A DNA stretch of 64,000 nucleotides. Source: Bathymodiolus thermophilus thioautotrophic gill symbiont (GTDB lineage Bacteria; Pseudomonadota; Gammaproteobacteria; PS1; Pseudothioglobaceae). Under the pieces are notes generated by a model. The model was not told the origin of the DNA. It made no database searches and saw only the letters and a list, made by a program, of their open reading frames with translations. Of the stretch, positions 50,401 to 59,532 are shown piece by piece; the stretch's first letter is position 1; each line of letters opens with the position of its first letter. The stretch covers positions 1,674,001 through 1,738,000 of the forward strand of contig NZ_CP024634.1 in NCBI RefSeq assembly GCF_003711265.1, given 5' to 3'. The position numbers were made by a program, and so were the translations under genes.

Positions 50401-52399
50401 CACCCTCAGCGGTACTGACGCAAACAGTTTCAGCATTAATGGTAGTCAATTAAAAATGGCACAGAATGTTGTTTTTGCCACCAAATCCAATTACAGCATT
50501 AGCATTACTGCTTCTGATGGTGTAAACACTTCTGTTGCTGCGAACTTTACCCTTAGCGTAAATCAAGACTTTGCCATTACCTCATCAGCTACTGCTACTG
50601 CTACCGAAAAAACCGACAAAATCATTAACCTTACTTCCAATAGAACAGGCGCAACTTTTAACATTACAGGCGGTGCAGATAAAGCCAAATTCACCCTAAA
50701 TGGTACAACACTCACCTTTGCCGCTACCGACTTTGAAGCCAGAGCCGATGACAACACTTATGAAGTGGAAATTACTGCCAGCAAAGCAGGCGAAGATAAC
50801 GCTATTCAAACCATCATCGTTACCCTTAATATGTTTGAAAACACCATTACCATTGACGATCAAGCCCGAAGTGTCGAAGAAAACTCAACTACTGACACCA
50901 ACATCGGCGCCCCCCTAATTACTACAGGTACAATAACAATCTTCAGCATTACTGCTGGCAACGACAAAAACTTCTTTAAAATTGACAATATAGGGCAAAT
51001 CCAAATCGCAAAAATAGGCTTAGACTACGAAACCAAACAAAGCTACGCCCTCACAGTCAAAATTGAAGGCGACGACGCCGAAGATAAAACCGCCCAAATC
51101 AACATCGAAATCACCGATGTTGACGACATCGCCCCCACCAATATCGTCCTAACTCACAATAACATCACACTCAATGCACCCATTGGCACAATCATAGGCA
51201 CCTTGTCCGCAACTGATATAGACACTAAAGATTTAACCTATAGCGTCGTCAACAATACTAATTTTGAAATTACTGGCAACCAACTAAAAGTCAAAACCAC
51301 ACTCAGCACAGTAGCCACACTCAACCTCAACATTACCGCCAGTGACGGCACTAACATTTCCACCCCACAAGCCTTTACCATTGCCGTAATCGACAACAAT
51401 ACACCGATAATCAAACAATTCATCGTAACTCAAGATGGTAACAATGGTCGCCTCATTAGTAAAAATGGCGGCGATGTTACCGTGCAAGCCGTCGTGAGTG
51501 CATCATCTTACACTTGGGACTCCAGTAGCCTTACTAATAAAAATAGTAGCAACAGCACAACTTTTGTTTTTGACCCCACAAATATAAATAGTGGCACCCA
51601 TGCAATCAAATTAAAAGTAGAGGCTAACAGTAACTACTCAGAAAGAACCCTGCAACTTAAATTGATTACAGAAAGCATCACCAGTAACGACAGCGATGGT
51701 GATGGTATTCCCAATGACAAAGACACCAGTAACGCCAATAATAAAATCCAAGCAGGCGAAGGTAAAACCATCACCAGCTCAACAAACACCAGGCTTTTAC
51801 TCGGCATTTTAGCCACAGAATCTGCTCGCTTAACCCTTGCCCAAAACAACCAACTGTCTAACAAATCCAGCGACACACTAACCATTGGTGATATTTACGA
51901 CTATGTAATCGAAGGCCTAAGCACTACTGGCGCCACCACTGAAGTCATCATTGACCTTACCACCCCCATCCCTAAAAATTCAGAATTATACAAATATTCA
52001 TCAATACATGGCTGGTCTGCTTTTGTGGTTGACAATAATAATACAATCAAATCTAAAAAAACCTGCACCGATATTAGCACTTGGCAAACTGGCCTAATTA
52101 CAGATACCACCTGCCTCAAACTCACCATCAAAGACGGCGGCGAAAACGACACCGACGGCACCCAAGTCAACAACAGAGGTCAAGACAACGGTGTTATCAA
52201 AAGCACTATCTCAATCACAACCCCCGCTTCCAATGACAGTGGTAACGGCAATGATGATAGCAACAGTGGCGGTGGTAGCAGTGGTGGTGGTTGTGCTTAT
52301 AACCCCAATGCACCCACTAGATTTGATATAAGTTTTATTCTGCTAATGGTATTAAGCACTTATTATCTAATCAGAAGAAGGCGCCGATTTTCTTATTAA
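47489..52399 (+). CDS. Giant cadherin-repeat surface protein with C-terminal sorting tail
   Basis: 1,636 aa. Signal peptide MSTLNRFIATLLTVFISQSFA. Head domain ~22-150, class 1 (KFERIDVKTLQITLDQAV...), related to the heads at 53084 and 62944. Cadherin-like domains fill ~150-1270, with repeated DLNDETP, DANDI.P and DYE motifs that bind calcium; a 285-aa unit occurs more than twice almost unchanged (from ~48.85 and ~49.71 kb). Then an Ig/PKD-like domain, a thrombospondin-3-like Asp-rich stretch (SDGDGIPNDKD), an anchor-associated domain (~1420-1570; choice-of-anchor-U type), a Gly/Ser linker, GGGCAYNPNAPTRFD, one membrane helix and RRRRRFSY. Inferred adhesin. Confidence 0.86.
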   Translation: MSTLNRFIATLLTVFISQSFAANTAVITKFERIDVKTLQITLDQAVQGWGETSNSTNSRITYRLHQGETYYLEGPDWIKPHSYMRSFITPINPINRFSTQWTWQSEAVLKKLDSLNIDSISIYAFFQGENSNGRVLEINSTIDLIDYPFTITTDNLTVNEETQTIATLTTNKDGTTFSLDGNTDNNNLFKIENNVLQFKNANGIDYETASSKIYTIHIKASKTGVIDITKTLTITLTDVNDNAPTEISLTGDIYQYTGIIEDNKRKIYDRAFSDTVATLTTADVDTNNTFTYTLIDNEKNTFKISEDGTKLELNGVDVDYETNVDKSFSFSIKVNDGNHEFIQNFKLEIKDVDDNPPSNILINTTDIANNIPAGMQVAYFSAVDADTVSTHIFTLYDLNGNDGTNADNNKFTLSTDGKLSIKETVNFATQAQYKLSISVEDGIGRVTRNFTLNVIKGLAITSPAIATVIENTDKVITLTSNKSNTTFAITGGTDQTKFTLNGTQLTFTATDFEARADDNTYEVEITASKTGETNAAQTLIVTVTDLNDETPSNIDFVGSSNITENTATDAELGTLSTTDADTGDTFTYTLENNSAAYFAIDGNKLKLAKTVDYESTKTLNITVKVTDGNNHSFSKTFDFAITDANDIAPSNIQLSTITIADSTTTGTTIATITATDTDTTGETMVYTLGGTDANSFSINGSQLKMAQNVVFATKSNYSISITASDGVNTSVAMNFTLSVNQDFAITSSATATATEETDKIINLTANRTDATFNITGGADKAKFTLNGATLTFVATDFEARADDNTYEVEITASKTGEDNAIQTLIVTVTDLNDETPRNIDFVGSSNIIENTAIGAELGTLSATDADTGDTFTYTLENNSAAYFAIDGNKLKLAKTVDYESTKTLNITVKVTDGNNHSLSKTFDFAITDANDITPSNIQLSATTIADSTTTGTTIAIITATDTDTTGETMVYTLSGTDANSFSINGSQLKMAQNVVFATKSNYSISITASDGVNTSVAANFTLSVNQDFAITSSATATATEKTDKIINLTSNRTGATFNITGGADKAKFTLNGTTLTFAATDFEARADDNTYEVEITASKAGEDNAIQTIIVTLNMFENTITIDDQARSVEENSTTDTNIGAPLITTGTITIFSITAGNDKNFFKIDNIGQIQIAKIGLDYETKQSYALTVKIEGDDAEDKTAQINIEITDVDDIAPTNIVLTHNNITLNAPIGTIIGTLSATDIDTKDLTYSVVNNTNFEITGNQLKVKTTLSTVATLNLNITASDGTNISTPQAFTIAVIDNNTPIIKQFIVTQDGNNGRLISKNGGDVTVQAVVSASSYTWDSSSLTNKNSSNSTTFVFDPTNINSGTHAIKLKVEANSNYSERTLQLKLITESITSNDSDGDGIPNDKDTSNANNKIQAGEGKTITSSTNTRLLLGILATESARLTLAQNNQLSNKSSDTLTIGDIYDYVIEGLSTTGATTEVIIDLTTPIPKNSELYKYSSIHGWSAFVVDNNNTIKSKKTCTDISTWQTGLITDTTCLKLTIKDGGENDTDGTQVNNRGQDNGVIKSTISITTPASNDSGNGNDDSNSGGGSSGGGCAYNPNAPTRFDISFILLMVLSTYYLIRRRRRFSY

Positions 52400-52418
52400 G
52401 TAAATAAACCAAATAAAG

Positions 52419-52450
52419 AAAAAAGCCCTGTGAAAACAGGGCTTTTTTTT
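52419..52450 (+). terminator. Terminator after the 1,636-aa gene
   Basis: AAAAAGCCCTG, loop TGAAAA, CAGGGCTTTTT. Confidence 0.88.
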
Positions 52451-52462
52451 ATGTCTGATTTA

Positions 52463-52780
52463 TTGAGACCTTTGCATAAATATGAATAATCATCAAGAAT
52501 CCACTTTTTCATCCACTTGGCAATTTTTTTCAGCGACAACATAAATGTTGAACAAAGGGCAAATTTTTTTCAGTTGTCATCTTTATAAAACCTATCTAGC
52601 AGAACTAAAATGGGTTTTATAAGAATTTACCAATGAATGCAAGCAATATTTATATCTAATGTAGTGGCAGGCTTGTAATCGTCTAAGCGTTAATACCACT
52701 TATTAATATTTTACTACTGACACTTAGGATGAGAATACCTACCATATTGTTTCGTTTATTTCTGAAAATAGCATAATAAA
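52463..52780. mobile_element. Broken family A element followed by a family B remnant
   Basis: GAGACCTTTGCATAAATATG opens a family A copy interrupted near 52527-52585 by foreign sequence bounded by AATTTTTTTCAG repeats. From ~52676, AATCGTCTAAGCGTTAATACC... and TGTTTCGTTTATTTCTGAAAATAG are family B pieces. Confidence 0.55.
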
Positions 52781-52835
52781 TTACCCGCAAGAATGAAAAA
52801 AATGAAAAATTACCCACCTACAATCAAAAAACTTA

Positions 52836-52868
52836 TGCAAATATTGTTTTTTATGGAATAATCCAAAG
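52836..52868 (+). promoter_or_regulatory. Conserved upstream element of the surface array (1)
   Basis: ATGCAAATATTGTTTTTTAT then GGAATAATCC. The core TATGGAATAAT recurs at 55806, 59144 and 62488, each before a surface-protein gene; it resembles an extended -10 promoter box. Confidence 0.5.
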
Positions 52869-52899
52869 TTATACATCACATTACTTAATTCCAAAACCC

Positions 52900-53067
52900 A
52901 TGAATACATTGCATTACAATCGTACCTACAACGAACACAAAACCCTCAAATTCACCCCTGACCAAGCAGGCCAATTCTGCCACATCACCGCTACAACATT
53001 AACAACATCGAAAGTGGTGCTTATAGCATACCACCTTCATTCGCCATTACTTAGAAATAACCATTAA
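52900..53067 (+). pseudogene. Short leader reading frame, repeated before each array gene
   Basis: 55 codons, MNTLHYNRTYNEHKTLKFTP..., ending RNNH just before the next gene's ribosome site. The versions at 55844, 59165 and 62521 share its start but diverge by frameshifts and substitutions, so they look like remnants of one gene. Not recognised. Confidence 0.4.
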
Positions 53068-53083
53068 CTTAGGGGGTTTTATT

Positions 53084-55642
53084 ATGAACACACTTAATCA
53101 CTTTATTATTAGTATTTTATTGATTTTATTTGCTTCGCAGGCGTTTGCCGTTAAACCAACAATTACAACAATTGAAAGATCAGGCAATAAGACAATTCTT
53201 ATCACCTTTGATCAACCTGTCAAGCCCCATCCGCTTTCTGACAACTTAGTGGGGGTAAAACTATATTCTGACGCCACATACTATTTAGGCACTCAGCATT
53301 CTGGCGCTAGGTATTCTACAGAATACATAAATCCTGTTAATGATTACAGTCAACAGATGGAAATCACACTTGGGGATGACAGTTTTAGAATGGCCGACGC
53401 TAGTGGAAAAACTTCGGTGACTGCACTCTTAGATAATGTTTACATCACAAATGCAACGAATCAATACAATTTAGACAGCTACATTAAAAATCTTGTTCTT
53501 GCTTTTAGTCATGACCTCACTATCACCTCCACCAACAACCTTAACGCCAACGAAGGCATTAGCCTCATCCACACCCTCGCCACCACCAACACCGCCGCTA
53601 CTTTCAGCATTATTGAAAATACCAGCAATTTATTCAGCCTCAGCGGCACCAACAACGCAATCCTAGCTTTCAACGGCACCACCACCAATTACAAAACCAA
53701 AAAATCCTACACCGTCAAAGTCAAAGCCACTATAGGAAATGGCGATAATGAAAACACCGAACAAACCATCACCGTTACCATCAACAATATCCTCACTATC
53801 AACAACCAAACCCTATCCGTCAACGAAAACGCATCCATAGACACCAACATTGGTAACCCCCTAGTCACCACAGGCACAATAACAGCCTTCGCCATCACCG
53901 CTGGCAATAACGACGGCTTCTTTAAAATCAACACCACCACAGGACAAATCCAAGTCGCCAAACTAGGTTTAGACTACGAAACCAAACAAAACTACACGCT
54001 TACAGTCAAAATCACTGGTGCCGATGCAGAAGACAAAACCGCCGAAATCTCTATTAACATCATTAACCTCAAAGAAAACACCCTTACTATTGGTGCTAAA
54101 ACTTTATTTGTCGATGAAAATGCACTCGTCAATACCGATGTTGGCAATGTAAATGCCACAGGCACAATAACAACCTATACCATTACCACTGGCAATAACG
54201 ACGGCTTCTTTGCAATCAACAACACAGGACAAATCCAAATCGCCAAACTAGGTCTAGACCATGAAACTAAACAAGTCTACATTCTCACAATCAAAATCAC
54301 TGGCACTGATGCCAAAGACGAAACCGCCCAAATCACCATTCGTCTCAACAATCTTAATGACACCACCCCTGCCAATATCACCCTAAGCAAGAAAAATATT
54401 GTACTCGGCGAACCCGCTGGCACAGTCATAGGTACCTTATTCGCAACCGATCCAGACGATGGCGATTTAATCTACACCGTCAACGACACCAACAATTTTG
54501 AAATTTCTGACAACAAACTAAAAATCAAACAAGTAACCACCGAAATACGCACATACCCAATCACCATCACCGCCAACGACAGCTTGCACACCTCCGAGCC
54601 ACAATCCTTCAACATCACCATTACTGCTACCTACATCGCCGCCCCAGTAATCTCCCAATTTAGCATAACCCAAGGTGAAAACAAAGGCCCTTTAATCAGC
54701 AAAGATGGTGGAGAAGTTACCGTCAGTACCTCAGCAGGCACAGGAACTTACGCTTGGAGTAGTGCCGATTTTTCCAACACAAGCACCAACAAGACTTTTG
54801 TTTTCAATCCCCAAAGTGTCAATGTCGGCACCCGAACAATCACATTAAAAGTAACAGCCGGCGATTTTTCATCAGAAAGAGTGCTAAAACTTAAATTAGT
54901 TGATACCTACCCCAACGGCCGAACAGACATAAACGGCAACGGCATTTCCGACAGCAAAGAATTAAGAAATAGCAACAACGAATTGCTCACAACTACAAAC
55001 AAAAAAATTACCAGCTCAGGAGACACTAGAATATTACCTAGCATCATGGGCGAAGATTCTGGACAACTAACCCCCGATCAACTAAAACAATACAGAGTAG
55101 CCAACCACCTATCCGACTACACTAAAGACACCCTAACCACTGGTGACATCTACAGTTATATCGTTGAAGGTCTAAGCGCCACTGGTGACTTCACTCAGGT
55201 AACCATCGAACTTAGCACCCCTATCCCTGCAAATGCAGTATTGCGTCAATACTCACTGGCAACTGGCTGGCGTAATTTTGTAGTTGGTAACAACAACATA
55301 CAATCTAAAATCAACGCAAGCAATGTCTGCACCGACACCGATGGCACTTGGCAAACTGGATTAATCACTGGCGCAACTTGCCTTAAACTAACCCTTAAAG
55401 ATGGTGGTGAAAATGATGCGGATGACAATCATGCTAATGGCGTGGTTGAAAGCACTATTTCAATAGCAACGCCTGTTATTGTCGGTGGCAATGATGATAG
55501 TAATGATAATGGTGATAGTAGCAGTGGCGGTGGTTGTGTTTACAATCCTAATGCACCTGCTAGATTTGATATAGTTTTTATTCTGTTAATGACATTGAGT
55601 GCTTATTATTTAATCAGAAGAAGGCGCCAGTTTTCTCATTAA
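53084..55642 (+). CDS. Surface protein, array member 2 (class 1 head)
   Basis: 852 aa. Signal peptide MNTLNHFIISILLILFASQA. Head ~24-150 (TTIERSGNKTILITFDQPV..., Tyr-rich) of the same class as the 1,636-aa protein. Cadherin-like domains ~150-510 (EGISLIHTLATTNTAATFSI; LSVNENASIDTNIG; GQIQVAKLGLDYETKQ), an Ig/PKD-like domain ~520-610, YPNGRTDINGNGISDSKE (calcium-binding loop), anchor-associated domain ~640-790, GGGCVYNPNAPARFD, membrane helix and RRRRQFSH. The 3' 1.43 kb is almost identical to the next gene. Start follows AGGGGG. Confidence 0.86.
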   Translation: MNTLNHFIISILLILFASQAFAVKPTITTIERSGNKTILITFDQPVKPHPLSDNLVGVKLYSDATYYLGTQHSGARYSTEYINPVNDYSQQMEITLGDDSFRMADASGKTSVTALLDNVYITNATNQYNLDSYIKNLVLAFSHDLTITSTNNLNANEGISLIHTLATTNTAATFSIIENTSNLFSLSGTNNAILAFNGTTTNYKTKKSYTVKVKATIGNGDNENTEQTITVTINNILTINNQTLSVNENASIDTNIGNPLVTTGTITAFAITAGNNDGFFKINTTTGQIQVAKLGLDYETKQNYTLTVKITGADAEDKTAEISINIINLKENTLTIGAKTLFVDENALVNTDVGNVNATGTITTYTITTGNNDGFFAINNTGQIQIAKLGLDHETKQVYILTIKITGTDAKDETAQITIRLNNLNDTTPANITLSKKNIVLGEPAGTVIGTLFATDPDDGDLIYTVNDTNNFEISDNKLKIKQVTTEIRTYPITITANDSLHTSEPQSFNITITATYIAAPVISQFSITQGENKGPLISKDGGEVTVSTSAGTGTYAWSSADFSNTSTNKTFVFNPQSVNVGTRTITLKVTAGDFSSERVLKLKLVDTYPNGRTDINGNGISDSKELRNSNNELLTTTNKKITSSGDTRILPSIMGEDSGQLTPDQLKQYRVANHLSDYTKDTLTTGDIYSYIVEGLSATGDFTQVTIELSTPIPANAVLRQYSLATGWRNFVVGNNNIQSKINASNVCTDTDGTWQTGLITGATCLKLTLKDGGENDADDNHANGVVESTISIATPVIVGGNDDSNDNGDSSSGGGCVYNPNAPARFDIVFILLMTLSAYYLIRRRRQFSH

Positions 55643-55735
55643 GAGACCTTTGCATAAATATGGATATCTGCTGATGCCTAGGATAAGAATGCACACCAAA
55701 TTGTTTTGTTTATTTTTGAAAATAGCACAATGAAT
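55642..55735. mobile_element. Fragments of families A and B
   Basis: AGAGACCTTTGCATAAATATG (A) fused to CCTAGGATAAGAATGCACACC and TGTTTATTTTTGAAAATAGC (B). No terminator hairpin follows this gene, unlike its neighbours, so the element may have replaced it. Confidence 0.55.
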
Positions 55736-55780
55736 TACCCACAAGAATGAAAAAAAATAAAATTACCCTTTCGCAATCAA

Positions 55781-55820
55781 AAACTCATACAAACATTATT
55801 TTTTTATGGAATAATTTAGA
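55781..55820 (+). promoter_or_regulatory. Conserved upstream element of the surface array (2)
   Basis: ACTCATACAAACATTATT then TTTTTATGGAATAATTTAGA; same core as at 52836. Confidence 0.5.
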
Positions 55821-55843
55821 ACTCACACATTATCCAAAACCTA

Positions 55844-56004
55844 TGAATATATTACATTACAATCGCACTCAAAACGAACACAAAACCCTCAAATTCACCC
55901 CGACCGAGCAGGCCAATTCTGCCCACCACCCGCACGCTACAGCATCAACAACGGTGAATTTCAATGGTATTTATAGTATGCCACTTTCATTCGCCATTAC
56001 TTAA
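55844..56004 (+). pseudogene. Leader reading-frame remnant (2)
   Basis: ATGAATATATTACATTACAA begins a copy of the 52900 frame (MNILHYNRTQNEHKTLKFTP); one frame ends in NGIYSMPLSFAIT at 56004, the first half and end matching copy 1 in content. Confidence 0.4.
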
Positions 56005-56052
56005 CAACAACATAGAAAAATAACCATTAATTATCAGCCTAGGAGTTTTATT

Positions 56053-58686
56053 ATGAATATATTTAATCGCTTTATTATTGCCTCATTTTGCCTGTTGGCT
56101 TTATCGACACAAACGCTAGCTCTTGACTTTACCCAAGCCATTAAGGATACAACCTATGTTCTTAGCGATACGCAAAAAACTATACGAGTTACACTTGATG
56201 ATTATGCACTTCTTCTTAACGCAAACAATCGCTTTTTTGATGAAAGTAATAATAAAATTAATGCGAATGAATTCATCGGTTTTGGTGTTGGTGTTGGCAT
56301 TATCGCACCTTTTAAAGTAAAATACTTTGCAGGAACCCAAGTCTTATACAAAACTTGGGATTTAACATTTCAGTCCTCTACTATTTTAGAGATAAAAAAA
56401 CAAGGGGGTAAGAGGTTCACCTTTCAAACTCTTTACGACACTAATGCTGCCATCCCATCTTTATTTATAAGTGTAAGCACTAACGGTGCACTAAGTCCTT
56501 TAATACCCCAAAGAACCATTAATTTCTGCTGGGAAGATTGTGGCACTCTCACCATCACTTCCACCAACAACCTCAATACCAACGAAGGCACCAACCTCGA
56601 ACACACCCTCACCGCCAGCGACACCGCCGCCACTTTCAGCATTATTGAAAACACCAGCGGTTTATTTAGCCTCAGTGGCACCAACAACACAACCCTAACC
56701 TTCAACGGCACCGCCACCGAATACGAAGTCACAGAATCCTACGCCGTCAAAGTCAAAGCCACCACAGGAGACGGAGATGATAAAAATACCGAACAAACCA
56801 TCACTGTTACCATTAACAATGTCCCTAAAAATACCATCACCATCAACGACCAAGATCTATCCGTCAACGAAAATTCACCCATAAATGCCAATGTTGGTAC
56901 CGTTGACACCTCAGGTGCAATAACAAATTACACCATTATTAATGGCAATAACGCTGGCTTCTTTAAAATCAACGCCACCACAGGACAAATCCAAGTGGCA
57001 AAAACAGGCCTAGACTACGAAACCACACAAAGTTACACCCTCACAATCAAAATCACTGGCACCGATGCAGAAGGTAAAGCCGCCAAAATCACTATCACCA
57101 TCAATAACCTCAAAGAAAACACCATTACCATCGCCAATCAAACCCGCTTTATCGATGAAAACTCAGCCATTGGTACCAACATTGACAGCTCTCTAACCAC
57201 CGCAGGCGTAGTAACATCCTTCGCCATTGTTAGTGGAAATAACGACGGCTTCTTTGCAATCAACAACACAGGACAAATCCAAATCGCCAAACTAGGTCTA
57301 GACCATGAAACTAAACAAGTCTACATTCTCACAATCAAAATCACTGGCACTGATGCCAAAGACGAAACCGCCCAAATCACCATTCGTCTCAACAATCTTA
57401 ATGACACCACCCCTGCCAATATCACCCTAAGCAAGAAAAATATTGTACTCGGCGAACCCGCTGGCACAGTCATAGGTACCTTATTCGCAACCGATCCAGA
57501 CGATGGCGATTTAATCTACACCGTCAACGACACCAACAATTTTGAAATTTCTGACAACAAACTAAAAATCAAACAAGTAACCACCGAAATACGCACATAC
57601 CCAATCACCATCACCGCCAACGACAGCTTGCACACCTCCGAGCCACAATCCTTCAACATCACCATTACTGCTACCTACATCGCCGCCCCAGTAATCTCCC
57701 AATTTAGCATAACCCAAGGTGAAAACAAAGGCCCTTTAATCAGCAAAGATGGTGGAGAAGTTACCGTCAGTACCTCAGCAGGCACAGGAACTTACGCTTG
57801 GAGTAGTGCCGATTTTTCCAACACAAGCACCAACAAGACTTTTGTTTTCAATCCCCAAAGTGTCAATGTCGGCACCCGAACAATCACATTAAAAGTAACA
57901 GCCGGCGATTTTTCATCAGAAAGAGTGCTAAAACTTAAATTAGTTGATACCTACCCCAACGGCCGAACAGACATAAACGGCAACGGCATTTCCGACAGCA
58001 AAGAATTAAGAAATAGCAACAACGAATTGCTCACAACTACAAACAAAAAAATTACCAGCTCAGGAGACACTAGAATATTACCTAGCATCATGGGCGAAGA
58101 TTCTGGACAACTAACCCCCGATCAACTAAAACAATACAGAGTAGCCAACCACCTATCCGACTACACTAAAGACACCCTAACCACTGGTGACATCTACAGT
58201 TATATCGTTGAAGGTCTAAGCGCCACTGGTGACTTCACTCAGGTAACCATCGAACTTAGCACCCCTATCCCTGCAAATGCAGTATTGCGTCAATACTCAC
58301 TGGCAACTGGCTGGCGTAATTTTGTAGTTGGTAACAACAACATACAATCTAAAATCAACGCAAGCAATGTCTGCACCGACACCGATGGCACTTGGCAAAC
58401 TGGATTAATCACTGGCGCAACTTGCCTTAAACTAACCCTTAAAGATGGTGGTGAAAATGATGCGGATGACAATCATGCTAATGGCGTGGTTGAAAGCACT
58501 ATTTCAATAGCAACGCCTGTTATTGTCGGTGGCAATGATGATAGTAATGATAATGGTGATAGTAGCAGTGGCGGTGGTTGTGTTTACAATCCTAATGCAC
58601 CTGCTAGATTTGATATAGTTTTTATTCTGTTAATGACATTGAGTGCTTATTATTTAATCAGAAGAAGGCGTCGATTTTCTTATTAA
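56053..58686 (+). CDS. Surface protein, array member 3 (class 2 head)
   Basis: 877 aa. Signal peptide MNIFNRFIIASFCLLALSTQ. Class 2 head ~24-165: LDFTQAIKDTTYVLSDTQKT, VLYKTWDLTFQS, IPQRTINFCWEDCG, different from class 1 and shared with the 59.5-kb protein. Cadherin-like domains ~170-520, then Ig/PKD-like, calcium loop, anchor-associated domain and GGGCVYNPNAPARFD, membrane helix, RRRRRFSY. From ~57237 to ~58671 the DNA equals the previous gene at a constant offset of 3,044. The terminator is at 58717. Secreted, envelope-anchored adhesin by inference. Confidence 0.86.
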   Translation: MNIFNRFIIASFCLLALSTQTLALDFTQAIKDTTYVLSDTQKTIRVTLDDYALLLNANNRFFDESNNKINANEFIGFGVGVGIIAPFKVKYFAGTQVLYKTWDLTFQSSTILEIKKQGGKRFTFQTLYDTNAAIPSLFISVSTNGALSPLIPQRTINFCWEDCGTLTITSTNNLNTNEGTNLEHTLTASDTAATFSIIENTSGLFSLSGTNNTTLTFNGTATEYEVTESYAVKVKATTGDGDDKNTEQTITVTINNVPKNTITINDQDLSVNENSPINANVGTVDTSGAITNYTIINGNNAGFFKINATTGQIQVAKTGLDYETTQSYTLTIKITGTDAEGKAAKITITINNLKENTITIANQTRFIDENSAIGTNIDSSLTTAGVVTSFAIVSGNNDGFFAINNTGQIQIAKLGLDHETKQVYILTIKITGTDAKDETAQITIRLNNLNDTTPANITLSKKNIVLGEPAGTVIGTLFATDPDDGDLIYTVNDTNNFEISDNKLKIKQVTTEIRTYPITITANDSLHTSEPQSFNITITATYIAAPVISQFSITQGENKGPLISKDGGEVTVSTSAGTGTYAWSSADFSNTSTNKTFVFNPQSVNVGTRTITLKVTAGDFSSERVLKLKLVDTYPNGRTDINGNGISDSKELRNSNNELLTTTNKKITSSGDTRILPSIMGEDSGQLTPDQLKQYRVANHLSDYTKDTLTTGDIYSYIVEGLSATGDFTQVTIELSTPIPANAVLRQYSLATGWRNFVVGNNNIQSKINASNVCTDTDGTWQTGLITGATCLKLTLKDGGENDADDNHANGVVESTISIATPVIVGGNDDSNDNGDSSSGGGCVYNPNAPARFDIVFILLMTLSAYYLIRRRRRFSY

Positions 58687-58716
58687 GCAAACAAATCAAG
58701 TAAGAATACTGACAAC

Positions 58717-58746
58717 AAAAGTCCCGTGAAAATGGGGCTTTTTTTT
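58717..58746 (+). terminator. Terminator of array member 3
   Basis: AAAAGTCCC, loop, GGGGCTTTTTTTT; near-identical hairpin at 61928. Confidence 0.8.
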
Positions 58747-58775
58747 GCGCCTGATTTATGGTAATAATTTTTTTT

Positions 58776-58830
58776 CACTCTCACGCAGAGTATGAGAGTG
58801 AGGCAAGAGGATGGGTTGTAGAATTTTCAA
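58776..58830. repeat. Short inverted repeat CACTCTCA / TGAGAGTG with downstream GATGGGTT
   Basis: CACTCTCACGCAGAGTATGA, GAGTGAGGCAAGAGGATGGG; the same sequence recurs at 61986, there extended by CAAACCCATCCCTAC. A small palindromic unit repeated between array genes. Confidence 0.6.
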
Positions 58831-58851
58831 GAATAAAATGAATAATACAAT

Positions 58852-59012
58852 GAGACCTTTGCATAAATATGGATGATTAGCGAAATTCAATTTTTGCCCA
58901 CTTGGTAATTTTATTAAACCTTATCCTAACAGGGCTAAGGCTGGGTTTAAAAAATTACCAAGTGGGTAAAACGAGGATTCTTGATAATTATTCATATTTA
59001 TGCAAAGGTCTC
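58852..59012. mobile_element. Family A mini-element, complete
   Basis: 161 bp, ends as in the 7027 copy; flanks TACAAT/ATTGTA extend the inverted repeat. Followed at 59024 by TTTCTGGAGGTGTCC, the motif seen at 11861. Confidence 0.88.
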
Positions 59013-59126
59013 ATTGTATTAGAATTTCTGGAGGTGTCCTTAAATAAGACGACCAAGAAAAGGGTGTTATTTCCACCTTCATTCTCACACAGCGAACAAC
59101 AAAGATTCAATTCAACAATAAAACCC

Positions 59127-59158
59127 ACACAATTATTCATTTGTATGGAATAATTTAG
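59127..59158 (+). promoter_or_regulatory. Conserved upstream element of the surface array (3)
   Basis: ACACAATTATTCATTTGTAT then GGAATAATTTAG. Confidence 0.45.
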
Positions 59159-59164
59159 TCACTT

Positions 59165-59467
59165 ATGAATACATTGCATTACATTATAATGACACCATAC
59201 CGCTTAGCAACATCTGGGCTTAATTCAAGCCAAACGACCCTTTATTTCCCCACCCTAATTATTCGCCTCGTTAACCGAAGTTTTTTTGCTTTTATCGCCT
59301 GTATTGCAATCGTTGAGAAAAAACATTCTATATTTAAAACCATTTCCTCCACGCCTCTCTCCATCGCTCCGCTACACCATAAAACTAGTAACACCTGCGC
59401 CAAAAAAAATTCAAACATTTGTCTCTTACCACTAAAGCATTTTTATTTTTTCAAACAACAGAAGTGA
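59165..59467 (+). pseudogene. Leader reading-frame remnant (3)
   Basis: 100 codons starting MNTLHYI, continuing differently (LATSGLNSSQTTLYFPTLII...). From ~59200 it is closely similar to 62555-62805. Not recognised; the beginning links it to the other leader remnants. Confidence 0.35.
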
Positions 59468-59532
59468 TCCCAGTGGGCAACAAAAAATACAACAACTTTA
59501 GCACCGTTAATTACCAACCTAGGAATTTTATT

